A DNA stretch of 64,000 bases from contig NC_021237.1 in assembly GCF_000397205.1 (NCBI RefSeq), positions 1,489,001-1,553,000 of the forward strand, given 5' to 3'. Under the pieces are notes generated by a model. That model was not told the origin of the DNA and made no database searches. It saw nothing but the letters and a program-made list of their open reading frames with translations. Within the stretch, counting starts at the first letter, position 1. Each line of letters starts with the position of its first letter. A program made the translations under genes and the position numbers. The stretch comes from Pseudomonas protegens CHA0. Its GTDB lineage: Bacteria > Pseudomonadota > Gammaproteobacteria > Pseudomonadales > Pseudomonadaceae. Below, piece after piece: positions 8,247 to 17,093 of this stretch.

Positions 8247-11096
8247 TCAGCCCGCCACCAGCACCCGGATCGCTTCCAGGCGCAGGGCGGCTTTTTCCAG
8301 CATGGCCAGGCCCTGTTCGCGCTGTTGACGCAGGGCCACCAGCTCGCTGTCACGGACAGTCGGGTTGACCGCCTGCAGCGCGGTCAGGCGCGCCAGTTCT
8401 TCGTCGGTGTCGGCTGCCAGGCGGCGTTGCGCCTCGGCCACACGTTCGGCGTGACGCGGTGCGACCTTGGCTTCGCCGGCGTTGATCTTCGGCGCCAATT
8501 GATCGCGCTGGGCCTGGATGAACTTGTTGGCGCTGGCCTTAGGCACGCTTTCCAGCTGGTCGTTCAGGGTCTCGAAGGCGACCCGCGCCGACAGGTCGTT
8601 GCCATTGGCGTCCAGCAGGCAGCGCAGGGCAGCCGGCGGCAGGTAGCGGCCCAGTTGCAGTGAGCGCGGGGCGACCACTTCACTGACGTACAGCAGCTCC
8701 AGCAGCACGGTGCCGGGTTTGAGCGCCTTGTTCTTGATCAGCGCCACGGCGGTGTTGCCCATGGAGCCGGACAGCACCAGGTCCATGCCGCCCTGCACCA
8801 TGGGGTGTTCCCAGGTGATGAACTGCATGTCCTCGCGAGACAGCGCCTGGTTGCGGTCGTAGGTGATGGTCACGCCTTCGTCGTCGCCCAGGGGGAAGCT
8901 GGCGTCGAGCATCTTCTCGCTGGGCTTGAGGATCAGGGCGTTTTCCGAATGGTCCTCGCTGTCGATGCCGAAAGCGTCGAACAGGGTTTCCATGTAGATC
9001 GGCAGGGCGAACTGGTCGTCCTGTTCGAGGATCGCTTCCACCAGGGCGTCGCCTTCGCCGGCACCACCGGAGTTCAACTCCAGCAAGCGGTCGCGACCGG
9101 TGTGCAGCTCGGCTTCCAGGCGTTCACGCTCGCCACGGGCTTCGTCGATCAGCGCTTGCCACTCGCCGTCATCGGCATTCTCCAGCAGCGGCAGCAGGCG
9201 CGGGCCGAACTGATGCTGCAGGGCGTTGCCGGTCGGGCAGGTGTTGAGGAAGGCGTTCAGGGCTTCGTGGTACCACTGGAACAGGCGCTCTTGCGGGCTG
9301 GTTTCCAGGTACGGCACGTGCAGTTCGATCACGTGCTTCTGGCCGATCCGGTCGAGACGGCCGATACGCTGCTCCAGCAGGTCCGGGTGCGACGGCAGGT
9401 CGAACAGCACCAGATGGTGGGCGAACTGGAAGTTGCGGCCTTCACTGCCGATTTCCGAGCAGATCAGCACCTGGGCGCCGAACTCTTCATCGGCGAAGTA
9501 GGCGGCGGCACGGTCACGTTCGAGGATGTTCATGCCCTCGTGGAATACCGTGGCCGGGATGCCGGAGCGCACGCGCAGGGCGTCCTCCAGGTCCATGGCG
9601 GTTTCCGCGTGGGCGCAGATCACCAGCACCTTGGTGCGCTTGAGCATTTTCAGCTGGTCGATCAGCCACTCGACCCGCGGGTCGAACTTCCACCAGCGCT
9701 GTTCGTCATCGCTGACGTCGGGCTGGGCCTGGAAGCTGACTTCCGGGTACAGCTCGGCGTGTTCGCCCAGGGGCAGTTCCAGGTATTCGTCCGGGCATGG
9801 CAGCGGGTAGGCGTGCAGCTTGCGCTCGGGGAAACCCTGCACCGCGGCGCGGGTGTTGCGAAACAGCACGCGGCCGGTGCCGTGGCGGTCCAGCAGTTCA
9901 CGCACCAGGCGTGCGCTGGCTTCGCTGTCGCCGTCGTTGACCGCGGCCAGCAGGGCTTCGCCTTCGTTGCCGAGGAAACCGTGGATGGTCTTGTGCGCCT
10001 CGGGAGACAGGCGGCCTTTATCCATCAGTTCCTGCACGGCTTCGGCCACCGGGCGGTAGTTCTCGCTCTCGGCGCGGAAGGCCGCGAGGTCGTGGAAACG
10101 GTTCGGGTCCAGCAGGCGCAGGCGGGCGAAGTGGCTGTCCTGGCCCAGTTGTTCCGGGGTTGCGGTCAACAGCAGCACGCCGGGAATGGTCTCTGCCAGC
10201 TGTTCCACCAGGGCGTATTCCGGGCTGACCTGGTCTTCGTGCCACACCAGGTGGTGGGCTTCGTCCACCACCATCAGGTCCCAGCCGGCGGCGAACAGCG
10301 CGTCCTGGGCCTTCTCGTCGTCCACCAGCCACTCCAGGGCCACCAGGGCCAGCTGGGTGTCTTCGAACGGGTTGCTGGCATCGCTCTCGATAAAGCGTTC
10401 TTCATCGAACAGTGCCACTTGCAGGTTGAAGCGCCGGCGCATCTCTACCAGCCACTGGTGCTGGAGGTTTTCCGGTACCAGGATCAGCACCCGGCTGGCG
10501 CGACCCGAGAGCAGTTGGCGATGGATCACCAGGCCGGCCTCGATGGTCTTGCCCAGGCCCACTTCGTCCGCCAGCAGGACCCGCGGCGCGATGCGGTCGG
10601 CGACTTCACGGGCAATGTGCAACTGGTGGGCGATGGGTTGGGCGCGCACGCCACCCAGGCCCCAGAGCGAGGACTGCAGCTGGCGGCTGGTGTGTTCCAG
10701 GGTGTGGTAGCGCAGGGAGAACCAGGCCAGCGGGTCGATCTGCCCGGCGAACAGACGGTCGCTGGCCAGACGGAACTGGATGAAGTTCGAGAGTTGGGTT
10801 TCCGGTAGGGTGACGGCTTCGTTCTGCCCGTTGAGGCCGTGGTAGACCAGCAGGCCGTCGACATCATCGACTTCCTGTACGGTCATTTTCCAGCCTTCGA
10901 AGTGGGTGATGCTGTCACCCGGAGAGAACCTCACGCGAGTGAGGGGCGCATTCCGTAGCGCATACTGGCGGGTGTCGCCAGTGGCCGGATAGAGCACGGT
11001 CAGCAAGCGACCGTCCTGTGCCAGAACGGTGCCTAAACCCAGCTCGGCTTCGCTGTCACTAATCCAGCGTTGCCCCGGTTGATACTGCTGCGCCAT
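8247..11096 (-). CDS. rapA: RNA polymerase-associated ATPase RapA (SWI2/SNF2)
   Basis: The 949-residue protein is a full-length RapA/HepA, the Swi2/Snf2 ATPase that binds RNA polymerase and helps recycle it. N-terminal Tudor-like domains ([18 protein letters not shown]) are followed by helicase motif I DEVGLGKT near 177-184 and the DEAH box ([10 protein letters not shown]) near 280. Helicase motifs IV-VI follow, with IGRLDRIGQ near 575, and a RapA-type C-terminal domain. ATG at 11096 opens [11 protein letters not shown] as in other pseudomonads. It is monocistronic, with a terminator 22 bases after its stop. Confidence 0.96.
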   Translation of the reverse strand: MAQQYQPGQRWISDSEAELGLGTVLAQDGRLLTVLYPATGDTRQYALRNAPLTRVRFSPGDSITHFEGWKMTVQEVDDVDGLLVYHGLNGQNEAVTLPETQLSNFIQFRLASDRLFAGQIDPLAWFSLRYHTLEHTSRQLQSSLWGLGGVRAQPIAHQLHIAREVADRIAPRVLLADEVGLGKTIEAGLVIHRQLLSGRASRVLILVPENLQHQWLVEMRRRFNLQVALFDEERFIESDASNPFEDTQLALVALEWLVDDEKAQDALFAAGWDLMVVDEAHHLVWHEDQVSPEYALVEQLAETIPGVLLLTATPEQLGQDSHFARLRLLDPNRFHDLAAFRAESENYRPVAEAVQELMDKGRLSPEAHKTIHGFLGNEGEALLAAVNDGDSEASARLVRELLDRHGTGRVLFRNTRAAVQGFPERKLHAYPLPCPDEYLELPLGEHAELYPEVSFQAQPDVSDDEQRWWKFDPRVEWLIDQLKMLKRTKVLVICAHAETAMDLEDALRVRSGIPATVFHEGMNILERDRAAAYFADEEFGAQVLICSEIGSEGRNFQFAHHLVLFDLPSHPDLLEQRIGRLDRIGQKHVIELHVPYLETSPQERLFQWYHEALNAFLNTCPTGNALQHQFGPRLLPLLENADDGEWQALIDEARGERERLEAELHTGRDRLLELNSGGAGEGDALVEAILEQDDQFALPIYMETLFDAFGIDSEDHSENALILKPSEKMLDASFPLGDDEGVTITYDRNQALSREDMQFITWEHPMVQGGMDLVLSGSMGNTAVALIKNKALKPGTVLLELLYVSEVVAPRSLQLGRYLPPAALRCLLDANGNDLSARVAFETLNDQLESVPKASANKFIQAQRDQLAPKINAGEAKVAPRHAERVAEAQRRLAADTDEELARLTALQAVNPTVRDSELVALRQQREQGLAMLEKAALRLEAIRVLVAG

Positions 11097-11314
11097 GCTG
11101 CCTGACTCCCGCTTTGAAAAAGCCGACTATCTTAACGGAACGACGCTTCCAGTCCAAAGAACTCTGATCAATCCCCTGGATTAAAAGGTAGCGTACGGCG
11201 TGCATTCGTCGGGTAGCGGGGCACTATCGGCTGACGACTGGGTCACAGTTTTGCGACCGATGGCTCAAGTCGCCCATGCCGCAGCCGACAGCCTGCCGAC
11301 AGGAGACCAATAAT

Positions 11315-11656
11315 ATGCTGCCACCGATGCTCCCCTTGAGTGCCGTGCCGATCACCGCCCAGCAGGATCCGATCCGCCAGCGACCGGACATCCCGCCTGT
11401 GGTACCGGTGCAGGAAAGCTCCAACGAAAGCACCATCGACCTGCAAAAGCGCGACCCCGAGGAGTCCGCCCTGCTGCTGCGCGAGGAACAGCGGCGCCAG
11501 CAACAGAAGCAGCGCCGTGAGCGTGAGGCCGAGGACGACCCCGAAGAGCACCTGGCAGTGCCCGGCGATGAACTGAACGCCGACAACACCGTGCCGGTGG
11601 TGCCGTTGATCGAAGATGCTCCGCGCCAGGGCCTGTGGGTGGATGTCGAGGTCTAG
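11315..11656 (+). CDS. Small conserved Pseudomonas hypothetical protein
   Basis: This 113-residue protein starts MLPPMLPLSAVPI at ATG 11315, 9 bases after an AGGAG site at 11301-11305. An in-frame GTG at 11276 lacks such a site. The N-terminus is Pro/Gln-rich, the middle is a charged helix (LLLREEQRRQQQKQRRERE), and the C-terminus ends in a conserved-looking VPVVPLIEDAPRQGLWVDVEV. No signal peptide or membrane segment is present. I recognise the type as pseudomonad-specific with no known function. Its TAG overlaps the stop of the convergent aminotransferase-like gene within the tetranucleotide CTAG. Confidence 0.75.
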   Translation: MLPPMLPLSAVPITAQQDPIRQRPDIPPVVPVQESSNESTIDLQKRDPEESALLLREEQRRQQQKQRREREAEDDPEEHLAVPGDELNADNTVPVVPLIEDAPRQGLWVDVEV

Positions 11657-12858
11657 GAGCGCTTGTTCCCCGCCAGTTCCCCGAGGGCCTGCAACAGGCG
11701 CTCGATTTCCTCTTGTGTATTGAAGTAACTCAAGGCGATCCGGGCAATGTTGCCCAGGCCTCGGGCCTGCATGTCCAGTGGTGTGTAGTTGACGCCATTG
11801 GCGCCGATATTGATGCCGCGCCGCGCCAGTTCCTCCTTGAGTGCCAGCCCGTCCCAACCTTCGAGAGTGAAGGCGATCAGGCCCGATTGCTGCCCCGGGC
11901 TGCCCAGGTCCTGGAGTTGCAGGCCGGGCAAGCGCTGCAGCTTCTTGCGCAGCGGCTCGCTCAAGGCACTGATCCTTTGCGCAATGGCGGCCACGCCGAT
12001 GCTTTCGAACTCCTGCAGGGCATTGGCCAGGCCAGCCAGCAGCACCATCGACACTTCACTGGTTTCAAAGCGCCGGGCATCGTTGCGCAGAGCGAAGCCC
12101 TGGCCGTCCCAAGGCGCCGACAGCACATCCCGCGGCAGCGGATTCAACTGCTCGAGGAAGCCGGGCCTTATATAGAGCAGGGCCGTGCCTCGCGGGCCGC
12201 GCAGGTACTTGCGCCCCGCGCCCTTGAGCACATCGCAGTTGAGCGCCTGCACGTCGCAGGGCACCTGGCCCAGAGCCTGGCCGGCATCGATGAAGTAGGG
12301 GATGTGCCATTGGCGCGCCAGTTGGCCGATGGCTGCGGCCGGGTTGATCAGCCCGCCATTGGCCGGTAGCCAGGTCAAGGCGATGAGGCGCACCCGGGAG
12401 TCGAGCATGGACTCCAGCGCCGGGACTGAAACCGCACCGTGGCTGTCACAGGGAATGACTTCCAGCTGCGCGCCGGCGGCCACGGCCGGGGCCATGCAGG
12501 CCAGGTTGCCGGCCCATTCCTGGCGCCCCACCAGGATCCGGTCGCCCGGCTGCCAGGCGGGCAGGGCGTTGAAGGCCATGCCCCAGGCCGCCGAACCACT
12601 GCTGGTAAAGGCGATGGCTTGCGGGCAGGTGTTGAGCACTCGGGCGGCGGTCTGTCGCGCCTGCTCCTGCAACTGGGCGCCGGCGCCCGCCGCTTCCATC
12701 GGCCCGCTGTGGGCCTCCCGCTGCAGTTGCCCGGACATGGCGTCCAGGGTGCCCTGGCTGGGCAGGGACCCCCCGGCATGGTTGAAGTGACAGACCCGGG
12801 TGCAACCCGGTGTGGCCGCCCGTAGCCGGGCGATGTGGTCCGGGCTCAGGGGCATCAC
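11653..12858 (-). CDS. Class V aminotransferase-fold PLP enzyme
   Basis: The 401-residue enzyme has the fold of selenocysteine lyase / cysteine desulfurase-like class V aminotransferases. FNHAGGSLPS near residue 25 contacts the substrate. YFIDAGQALGQ holds the PLP-binding Asp and Gln near 190. The probable Schiff-base lysine lies in CDVLKGAGRKYLRGPRG near 210-226. It lacks an obvious desulfurase cysteine loop, so a lyase, racemase or transaminase role is possible. The start ATGATG at 12858 overlaps the RidA stop by four bases (ATGA), indicating translational coupling. It belongs to a LysR-RidA-PLP enzyme group, and RidA could remove the reactive enamines that such an enzyme releases. The substrate is unknown. 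Confidence 0.85.
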   Translation of the reverse strand: MMPLSPDHIARLRAATPGCTRVCHFNHAGGSLPSQGTLDAMSGQLQREAHSGPMEAAGAGAQLQEQARQTAARVLNTCPQAIAFTSSGSAAWGMAFNALPAWQPGDRILVGRQEWAGNLACMAPAVAAGAQLEVIPCDSHGAVSVPALESMLDSRVRLIALTWLPANGGLINPAAAIGQLARQWHIPYFIDAGQALGQVPCDVQALNCDVLKGAGRKYLRGPRGTALLYIRPGFLEQLNPLPRDVLSAPWDGQGFALRNDARRFETSEVSMVLLAGLANALQEFESIGVAAIAQRISALSEPLRKKLQRLPGLQLQDLGSPGQQSGLIAFTLEGWDGLALKEELARRGINIGANGVNYTPLDMQARGLGNIARIALSYFNTQEEIERLLQALGELAGNKRS

Positions 12859-13325
12859 GGCTTGAGCTCGAAAATCCCGTCGACCTCCACGGCGACGCCG
12901 GCAGGCAGGCTGGCGACGCCCACCGAAGTGCGGGCATGCCGGCCTTTCTCGCCCAGGGCATTGACCAGCAGGTTGGAGGCGCCATTGGCGACCTGGCCAT
13001 GGCCCTTGAAGTCGGCGCTGGCGGCAATGAACACCCCCAGCCGGCTGATGCGTTGCAGCCGCGACAAGTCGTCACCCAGGGCCGCCGAGAGTTGCGCCAG
13101 CAGGGCCAGGGCCGCCAGTTCCGCGGCCTGGGCACCTTGCTCGATGCTGAGGTTGTCACCGAGCCGGCCCAGCAGATGGGGATGCTGCTCTGCTTGCGGT
13201 GTTTGCCCGGAGATGAACAGCAGGTTCTGGCTCTGGGTATGGTTGACGTAGTTGGCAATCGGCTGGCCGGGGATCGGCAGTTCCAGACCCAGTTGTTGCA
13301 CTCGTTGCTGCAGAGAGTCGCGCAT
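12855..13325 (-). CDS. RidA family (YjgF/YER057c/UK114) enamine/imine deaminase-like protein
   Basis: This 156-residue protein is of the longer RidA-like subgroup, with NLLFISGQTPQ near 33-43, and C-terminal RTSVGVASLPAGVAVEVDGIFEL matching the family signature. Classical RidA hydrolyses 2-aminoacrylate and other enamines produced by PLP enzymes. The catalytic Arg of the short family (usually in RxxV near residue 105) may correspond to the Arg in ARTSVGVA. Its stop overlaps the start of the downstream PLP enzyme by 4 bases, so the two are co-translated. ATG at 13325 is clear. Confidence 0.88.
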   Translation of the reverse strand: MRDSLQQRVQQLGLELPIPGQPIANYVNHTQSQNLLFISGQTPQAEQHPHLLGRLGDNLSIEQGAQAAELAALALLAQLSAALGDDLSRLQRISRLGVFIAASADFKGHGQVANGASNLLVNALGEKGRHARTSVGVASLPAGVAVEVDGIFELKP

Positions 13326-13381
13326 GGCAAGTCCTCGAATGGAAGGCTTGCAGCATCGGTGTTCAGGCTGGGGGCGACAAA

Positions 13382-13398
13382 CGGATAGATCTAATCCG
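13382..13398. promoter_or_regulatory. Near-perfect palindrome between lysR and ridA genes
   Basis: CGGATAGATCTAATCCG is a near-perfect 17-base palindrome 57 bases upstream of the RidA start. It is a candidate operator for the adjacent LysR regulator; no binding data are implied. Confidence 0.35.
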
Positions 13399-13413
13399 AC
13401 GTATCTGAATTTT

Positions 13414-14283
13414 TCATGGGTCGCTCCCTTGCTCCAGCAGCCATTGGGCGAAGCACTGCACCGCCGGATTCGCCGGACCTTCGGCGGTCACCAGCCAGTA
13501 GCCGATCTGATCGTTGTGCAGAGCCGGGAGGTCGAAGGCATCCACCAGGCTGCCCTGGGCAAGATGGCGCCGGATCAACTGGCGGCGGCCCATGGCGATG
13601 CCCTGGCCGGCCACCGCCGCTTCCACCACGATGTTGTAGTCGTGGAGCATGACGCTGGGGTGAGGGCTGAGGTCGACGGTGTTCTGCCTGCTCCAGTCGT
13701 CCCATTCAAAGGGCCGGTGGGAGCGGGCCATCAGCAAGGTGCCGTTGGCCAGGGCTCCGGCCTTGAACTCGGGGCTGCACACCGGTGACAGTTGCTCGGC
13801 GAGAAAGCGCGTGGCCTGGACGTTGGGCCAGTGGCCCTTGCCATAGCGAATGGCCAGGTCGACCTCGGCACCGGCCACATCTGCGAGGTTGATGGCTGGT
13901 TGCAGCTCCAGCTGGATCTGAGGGTGGCGGCGGCTGAAGTCCGCCAGGCGCGGCGCCAGCCACAAGGTGGCGAAGGAGGCCAGCAGGCCGATGCGCAGAA
14001 CCTGCGATGGCTCTGCTGCCAACAGCGTCCGGGTGGCTTCGGCGATCTGCTCCAGGGCCGGCTGGATCTGTTGGTAATAGCTGGCGCCGGCGGTGGTCAG
14101 ATCGATGGCCCGGGTGCGTCGTACAAACAGCGGCTGGCCCAGGTGCTGTTCGAGTTTGTGCACTTGATGGCTGACCGCGCTCTGGCTGACGCACAGTTCC
14201 TGGGCCGCCTTGCTGAAACTCAGGTGTCGGGCCACGGCCTCGAAGGCGCGCAGGGCCAGCAGCGGGGGCAGGTGCTTGGGCAT
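13414..14283 (-). CDS. LysR-family transcriptional regulator (GcvA-like)
   Basis: The N-terminal winged HTH reads LLALRAFEAVARHLSFSKAA, then CVSQSAVSHQVHKLEQHLGQPLFVRR, the pattern of GcvA-like LysR proteins. The substrate-binding domain follows, to about 289 residues. I place the start at ATG 14283 (MPKHLPPLLAL), which gives the usual spacing to the HTH. Upstream in-frame ATGs at 14319 and 14397 would add atypical N-terminal residues. No strong ribosome site separates the choices. It lies upstream of and in the same direction as ridA and the PLP enzyme, 88 bases away, so it may control that pair. Confidence 0.87.
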   Translation of the reverse strand: MPKHLPPLLALRAFEAVARHLSFSKAAQELCVSQSAVSHQVHKLEQHLGQPLFVRRTRAIDLTTAGASYYQQIQPALEQIAEATRTLLAAEPSQVLRIGLLASFATLWLAPRLADFSRRHPQIQLELQPAINLADVAGAEVDLAIRYGKGHWPNVQATRFLAEQLSPVCSPEFKAGALANGTLLMARSHRPFEWDDWSRQNTVDLSPHPSVMLHDYNIVVEAAVAGQGIAMGRRQLIRRHLAQGSLVDAFDLPALHNDQIGYWLVTAEGPANPAVQCFAQWLLEQGSDP

Positions 14284-14482
14284 TTCCACATGCGGTTTCC
14301 TGCGGGGAGGGGCGGCCATTGTGCGGATAAAAAGTCTTCCCAGCAGCGACTTTATTGCAGTCGCCTTGGTCTGATCACTGGTCAGGTGCGGCGCCACGTC
14401 GCATTATTGGCACATTCGCCAGGGCCGCCCACCGCTTCAAGGCGTGCGGCCGATATTGACCACGAGTGATGCAAGCCAAGCC

Positions 14483-14644
14483 ATGAATCAAGACGACAAG
14501 CTGATCGACCTGAACGCCGAGCGTGCCAAGCGTGTGCATGATCTCAATGAAAAGCGCCTGAACGAAGTACGCCAGGCATTCGAACACGCCATGCCCTTGG
14601 GCAAGGCCAAGAAAAAACCGAAAAACAAACCGAAAAAGCGCTGA
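14483..14644 (+). CDS. Small highly basic hypothetical protein
   Basis: This is a 53-residue protein with an acidic/amphipathic N-terminal helix (DDKLIDLNAERAKRVHDLNE) and a strongly basic tail ending KPKNKPKKR. That suggests a nucleic-acid or ribosome contact, but this is inference only. ATG at 14483 is favoured over an upstream GTG at 14444. A terminator hairpin begins inside the last codons. It is a pseudomonad-type small protein with no function known to me. Confidence 0.65.
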   Translation: MNQDDKLIDLNAERAKRVHDLNEKRLNEVRQAFEHAMPLGKAKKKPKNKPKKR

Positions 14645-14658
14645 TCAGGGCGCTTTCT
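14635..14658 (+). terminator. Short rho-independent terminator
   Basis: AAAGCGC (14635-14641) and GCGCTTT (14650-14656) form the stem, followed by C and T residues. The stop codon of the preceding small gene lies in the loop. Confidence 0.6.
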
Positions 14659-14788
14659 GTTGATGTAAGTCACTTATTCCCCCTTCCTCGCGCCCAGTCA
14701 TGGGCGACATTGACCCCGGTCAATTTCCCCTGCCTCCCGTTTGGTTAACTTAGCCCCATCGCAACAGGGCAAGAGCAGGAGGCCAGTC

Positions 14789-14905
14789 ATGTTTTTCGAC
14801 AATGTGGTGATCGCCGGAGTGCTGACTGTCGGCCTCATGGTTCTGTTTTTCGCAGGGTTTGGATTCTTTATCTGGAAAGACGCGAATAAGCGCAAGAAGC
14901 CTTAA
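14789..14905 (+). CDS. 38-residue single-pass membrane protein
   Basis: The frame MFFDNVVIAGVLTVGLMV... runs 38 codons to TAA at 14903-14905. An AGGAGG-like ribosome site (14777-14782) lies 6 bases before ATG 14789. Residues 6-29 form one hydrophobic helix, and the C-terminus is basic (KDANKRKKP), predicting the tail in the cytoplasm. It resembles CcoQ-like or DUF3149-like micro-proteins in layout only. A strong terminator follows 35 bases after the stop, so it is a self-contained unit. Confidence 0.7.
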   Translation: MFFDNVVIAGVLTVGLMVLFFAGFGFFIWKDANKRKKP

Positions 14906-14939
14906 GTCTTTCCAGGGCAACGAGCACGCAAGGCATTTT

Positions 14940-14965
14940 GGGCAACTTCGGTTGCCCTTTTTTTT
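14940..14965 (+). terminator. Rho-independent terminator
   Basis: GGGCAAC, a TTCG tetraloop, GTTGCCC, then eight Ts. It ends the transcript of the 38-residue membrane protein. Confidence 0.92.
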
Positions 14966-14990
14966 GCCTGCAAGAAAGCTCAAGGCATAA

Positions 14991-15023
14991 AAAAAGGTGC
15001 GTCCCTGGGGACGCACCTTTTTT
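14991..15023. terminator. Bidirectional terminator of the pit gene
   Basis: AAAAAGGTGCGTCC, loop CTGG, GGACGCACC and six Ts. It lies 17 bases beyond the Pit stop codon on the minus strand. Confidence 0.9.
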
Positions 15024-15039
15024 GTTGCCGGCTGGGGTA

Positions 15040-16515
15040 TCAGGTACCCAGGATCTTGGAGGCTGCCCAGAACAGGCCGGCGGACAGGGCCACGGTCGCC
15101 GGCAGGGTCAGGACCCAGGCCAGGAGGATGGTCCGTACCGTTCCGCTCTGCAGGCCGCTCTTGTTGGCGACCATGGTCCCGGCCACGCCGGAGGAGAGTA
15201 CGTGGGTGGTGGAAACCGGCAGGCTGAAGATGTTCGCCAGGCCGATCAGGCCGGCGGCGGTGATCTGTGCCGACATGCCCTGGGCGTAGGTCATGCCCTG
15301 CTTGCCGATCTTCTCGCCAATGGTCTGTACCACGCGCTTCCAGCCGATCATGGTGCCCAGGCCCAGAGCCAGGGCGACAGCCAGGATGACCCAGAACGGT
15401 GCGTATTCGGTGGTGGCGGTCAGGTCTTTGCGCAGCTTGTCCAGGTCGGCCTTTTCACGGGCCGAGATGCCTGGCAGCTTGCCGACCTTTTTCGCGGTGT
15501 CATCCAGGCAAAGCAGGTAGCGACGCACTTCGATGCGGCTTTCCGGCGACAACGAATGGTAGTCGGAAACTCCCTTGAGGCTGCTCAGGAGCGCGGCGAT
15601 GGTCGGTTCGGTTTGCTGCGGATTGCAGCGGAACTTGCCCGGCAGGTCGTCTTTCACGCTTTTGCCCAGGGCCAGGAACTCACCCAGGGACTCGTGATTG
15701 CGCTCGTAGAACTGGCTCAGGTGCAGGGTGGCGTCGCGGGTCCGCTCGATCTGGTAGGTGGTGCTGTTGAGGTCCATCACGAACTGGGCAGGCACGATAC
15801 CGATCAGTACCAGCATGATCAGGCCGATGCCTTTCTGGCCGTCGTTGGAGCCGTGCACGAAGCTCACGGCCATGGCCGAGATCACCAGTACCAGGCGGTT
15901 CCAGAACGGCGGGTGCTTCTTGTCATCCACCTTGCGGCGCTGTTCCGGAGTCTTGTGCATCTTCGAGATCGGCCGCCACCATTTCAGGCCGATCAGTACC
16001 AGCGCTGCAATAATGAAGCCCGCCATCGGCGAGAACACCAGGGAAGCGCCGATGTCGATTGCCTTCTGCCAGTTCACGCCATCCCCCAGGGGGATGTCGC
16101 TGAGCAGGGCATTGGCCAGGCCGACACCGAGGATGGAGCCGATCAGGGTATGGGAACTGGAGGCCGGAATGCCGAAGTACCAGGTGCCCAGGTTCCAGGT
16201 AATGGCCGCGGCGAGCAACGAGAAGACCATGGCCAGGCCGTGGCCGGTGTTGACGTTGATCAGCAGCTCGACCGGCAGCAGGTGGACGATGGCATAGGCC
16301 ACGCCAACCCCGCCCAGCAGCACACCGAGGAAATTGAACACACCGGAGAAGAACACGGCCAGGTGCGGCGGCATGGCCTTGGTGTAGATAACAGTGGCAA
16401 CCGCATTTGCGGTGTCATGAAAGCCGTTGATGAACTCGTAGGCGAGGACAAAAGCCAGGGCGAGCAAGAGGCTCACAAGCACCCAAGCATCCAGTCCGCT
16501 GAATAAATCGATCAT
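15040..16515 (-). CDS. pit: Inorganic phosphate transporter, PiT family
   Basis: This 491-residue low-affinity metal-phosphate symporter has the duplicated PiT signature: FINGFHDTANAVATVIYT near residues 28-45 and FVHGSNDGQKGIGLIM near the middle. A large cytoplasmic loop lies between the two membrane halves, as in E. coli PitA. ATG at 16515 opens MIDLFSGLDAW. It is monocistronic and ends at a strong terminator. No Pho box was recognised upstream. Confidence 0.93.
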   Translation of the reverse strand: MIDLFSGLDAWVLVSLLLALAFVLAYEFINGFHDTANAVATVIYTKAMPPHLAVFFSGVFNFLGVLLGGVGVAYAIVHLLPVELLINVNTGHGLAMVFSLLAAAITWNLGTWYFGIPASSSHTLIGSILGVGLANALLSDIPLGDGVNWQKAIDIGASLVFSPMAGFIIAALVLIGLKWWRPISKMHKTPEQRRKVDDKKHPPFWNRLVLVISAMAVSFVHGSNDGQKGIGLIMLVLIGIVPAQFVMDLNSTTYQIERTRDATLHLSQFYERNHESLGEFLALGKSVKDDLPGKFRCNPQQTEPTIAALLSSLKGVSDYHSLSPESRIEVRRYLLCLDDTAKKVGKLPGISAREKADLDKLRKDLTATTEYAPFWVILAVALALGLGTMIGWKRVVQTIGEKIGKQGMTYAQGMSAQITAAGLIGLANIFSLPVSTTHVLSSGVAGTMVANKSGLQSGTVRTILLAWVLTLPATVALSAGLFWAASKILGT

Positions 16516-16892
16516 GAAGGTTTTCTGACCCGGTCATAAGGGGGCGCGATTATGCCAGAAAACCCCGCTAATCAATGCACAAGGTGCTCGCCGGTAACAT
16601 TCTTCAACGAAAAAACTGACCGGGAGCAGAGTTTTCGCACATACCCCTCAAGTACGGCAAGCCATTGAGTTTATTGGGCACGAGCGGTCAATCCGATGGC
16701 CTGGGCGCGGAAATCAGAGGGTTAAAACGCGTGTATGAAATTTCAACCAAAGGGCTTGCCCGGTAGCCTCTCTCGCTGTGGATAGGCGAGATGGCCATGG
16801 GCCCGGGGTAACGAGCATCAATGGTCTGCCTGGCCGCCGAGATGATCGGGCGGGCAAGTAGAGCAAGCCCTGAATGAGTCAGGCTGCCAGCA
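16516..16892. other. Intergenic region, 377 bases
   Basis: This lies between two minus-strand genes and should hold the pit promoter near 16516-16600. I see no RNA gene, repeat or supportable open frame in it. Confidence 0.4.
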
Positions 16893-17093
16893 TTACGGCT
16901 GTTCGGCCTTGAGCTCTTTTTCCATCTTTTGCAGTTCTTGGGTGAAGGCCTGATCGAGAATACTGGCGCGTTTGCGCCAAGGTTTGCGTTCAGGTTCCGG
17001 CTGGGCGGCATAACGGGTGATCTCGCCGCCGTAAACTTCCTTGTAACGTTGCTCCTGGCGCTCAAGTTCCGCGCGCAGTTCATCTTTCGTCAC
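16893..17093 (-). CDS. Small charged hypothetical protein
   Basis: This 66-residue protein starts with GTG at 17093 ([20 protein letters not shown]), 8 bases after an AGGT ribosome site. It is predicted mostly helical and coiled-coil-like, with a conserved-looking [10 protein letters not shown] centre and a Lys/Glu-rich tail. I recognise the type in pseudomonads but know no function. It has no membrane segment and stands alone between pit and pcaR. Confidence 0.7.
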   Translation of the reverse strand: MTKDELRAELERQEQRYKEVYGGEITRYAAQPEPERKPWRKRASILDQAFTQELQKMEKELKAEQP

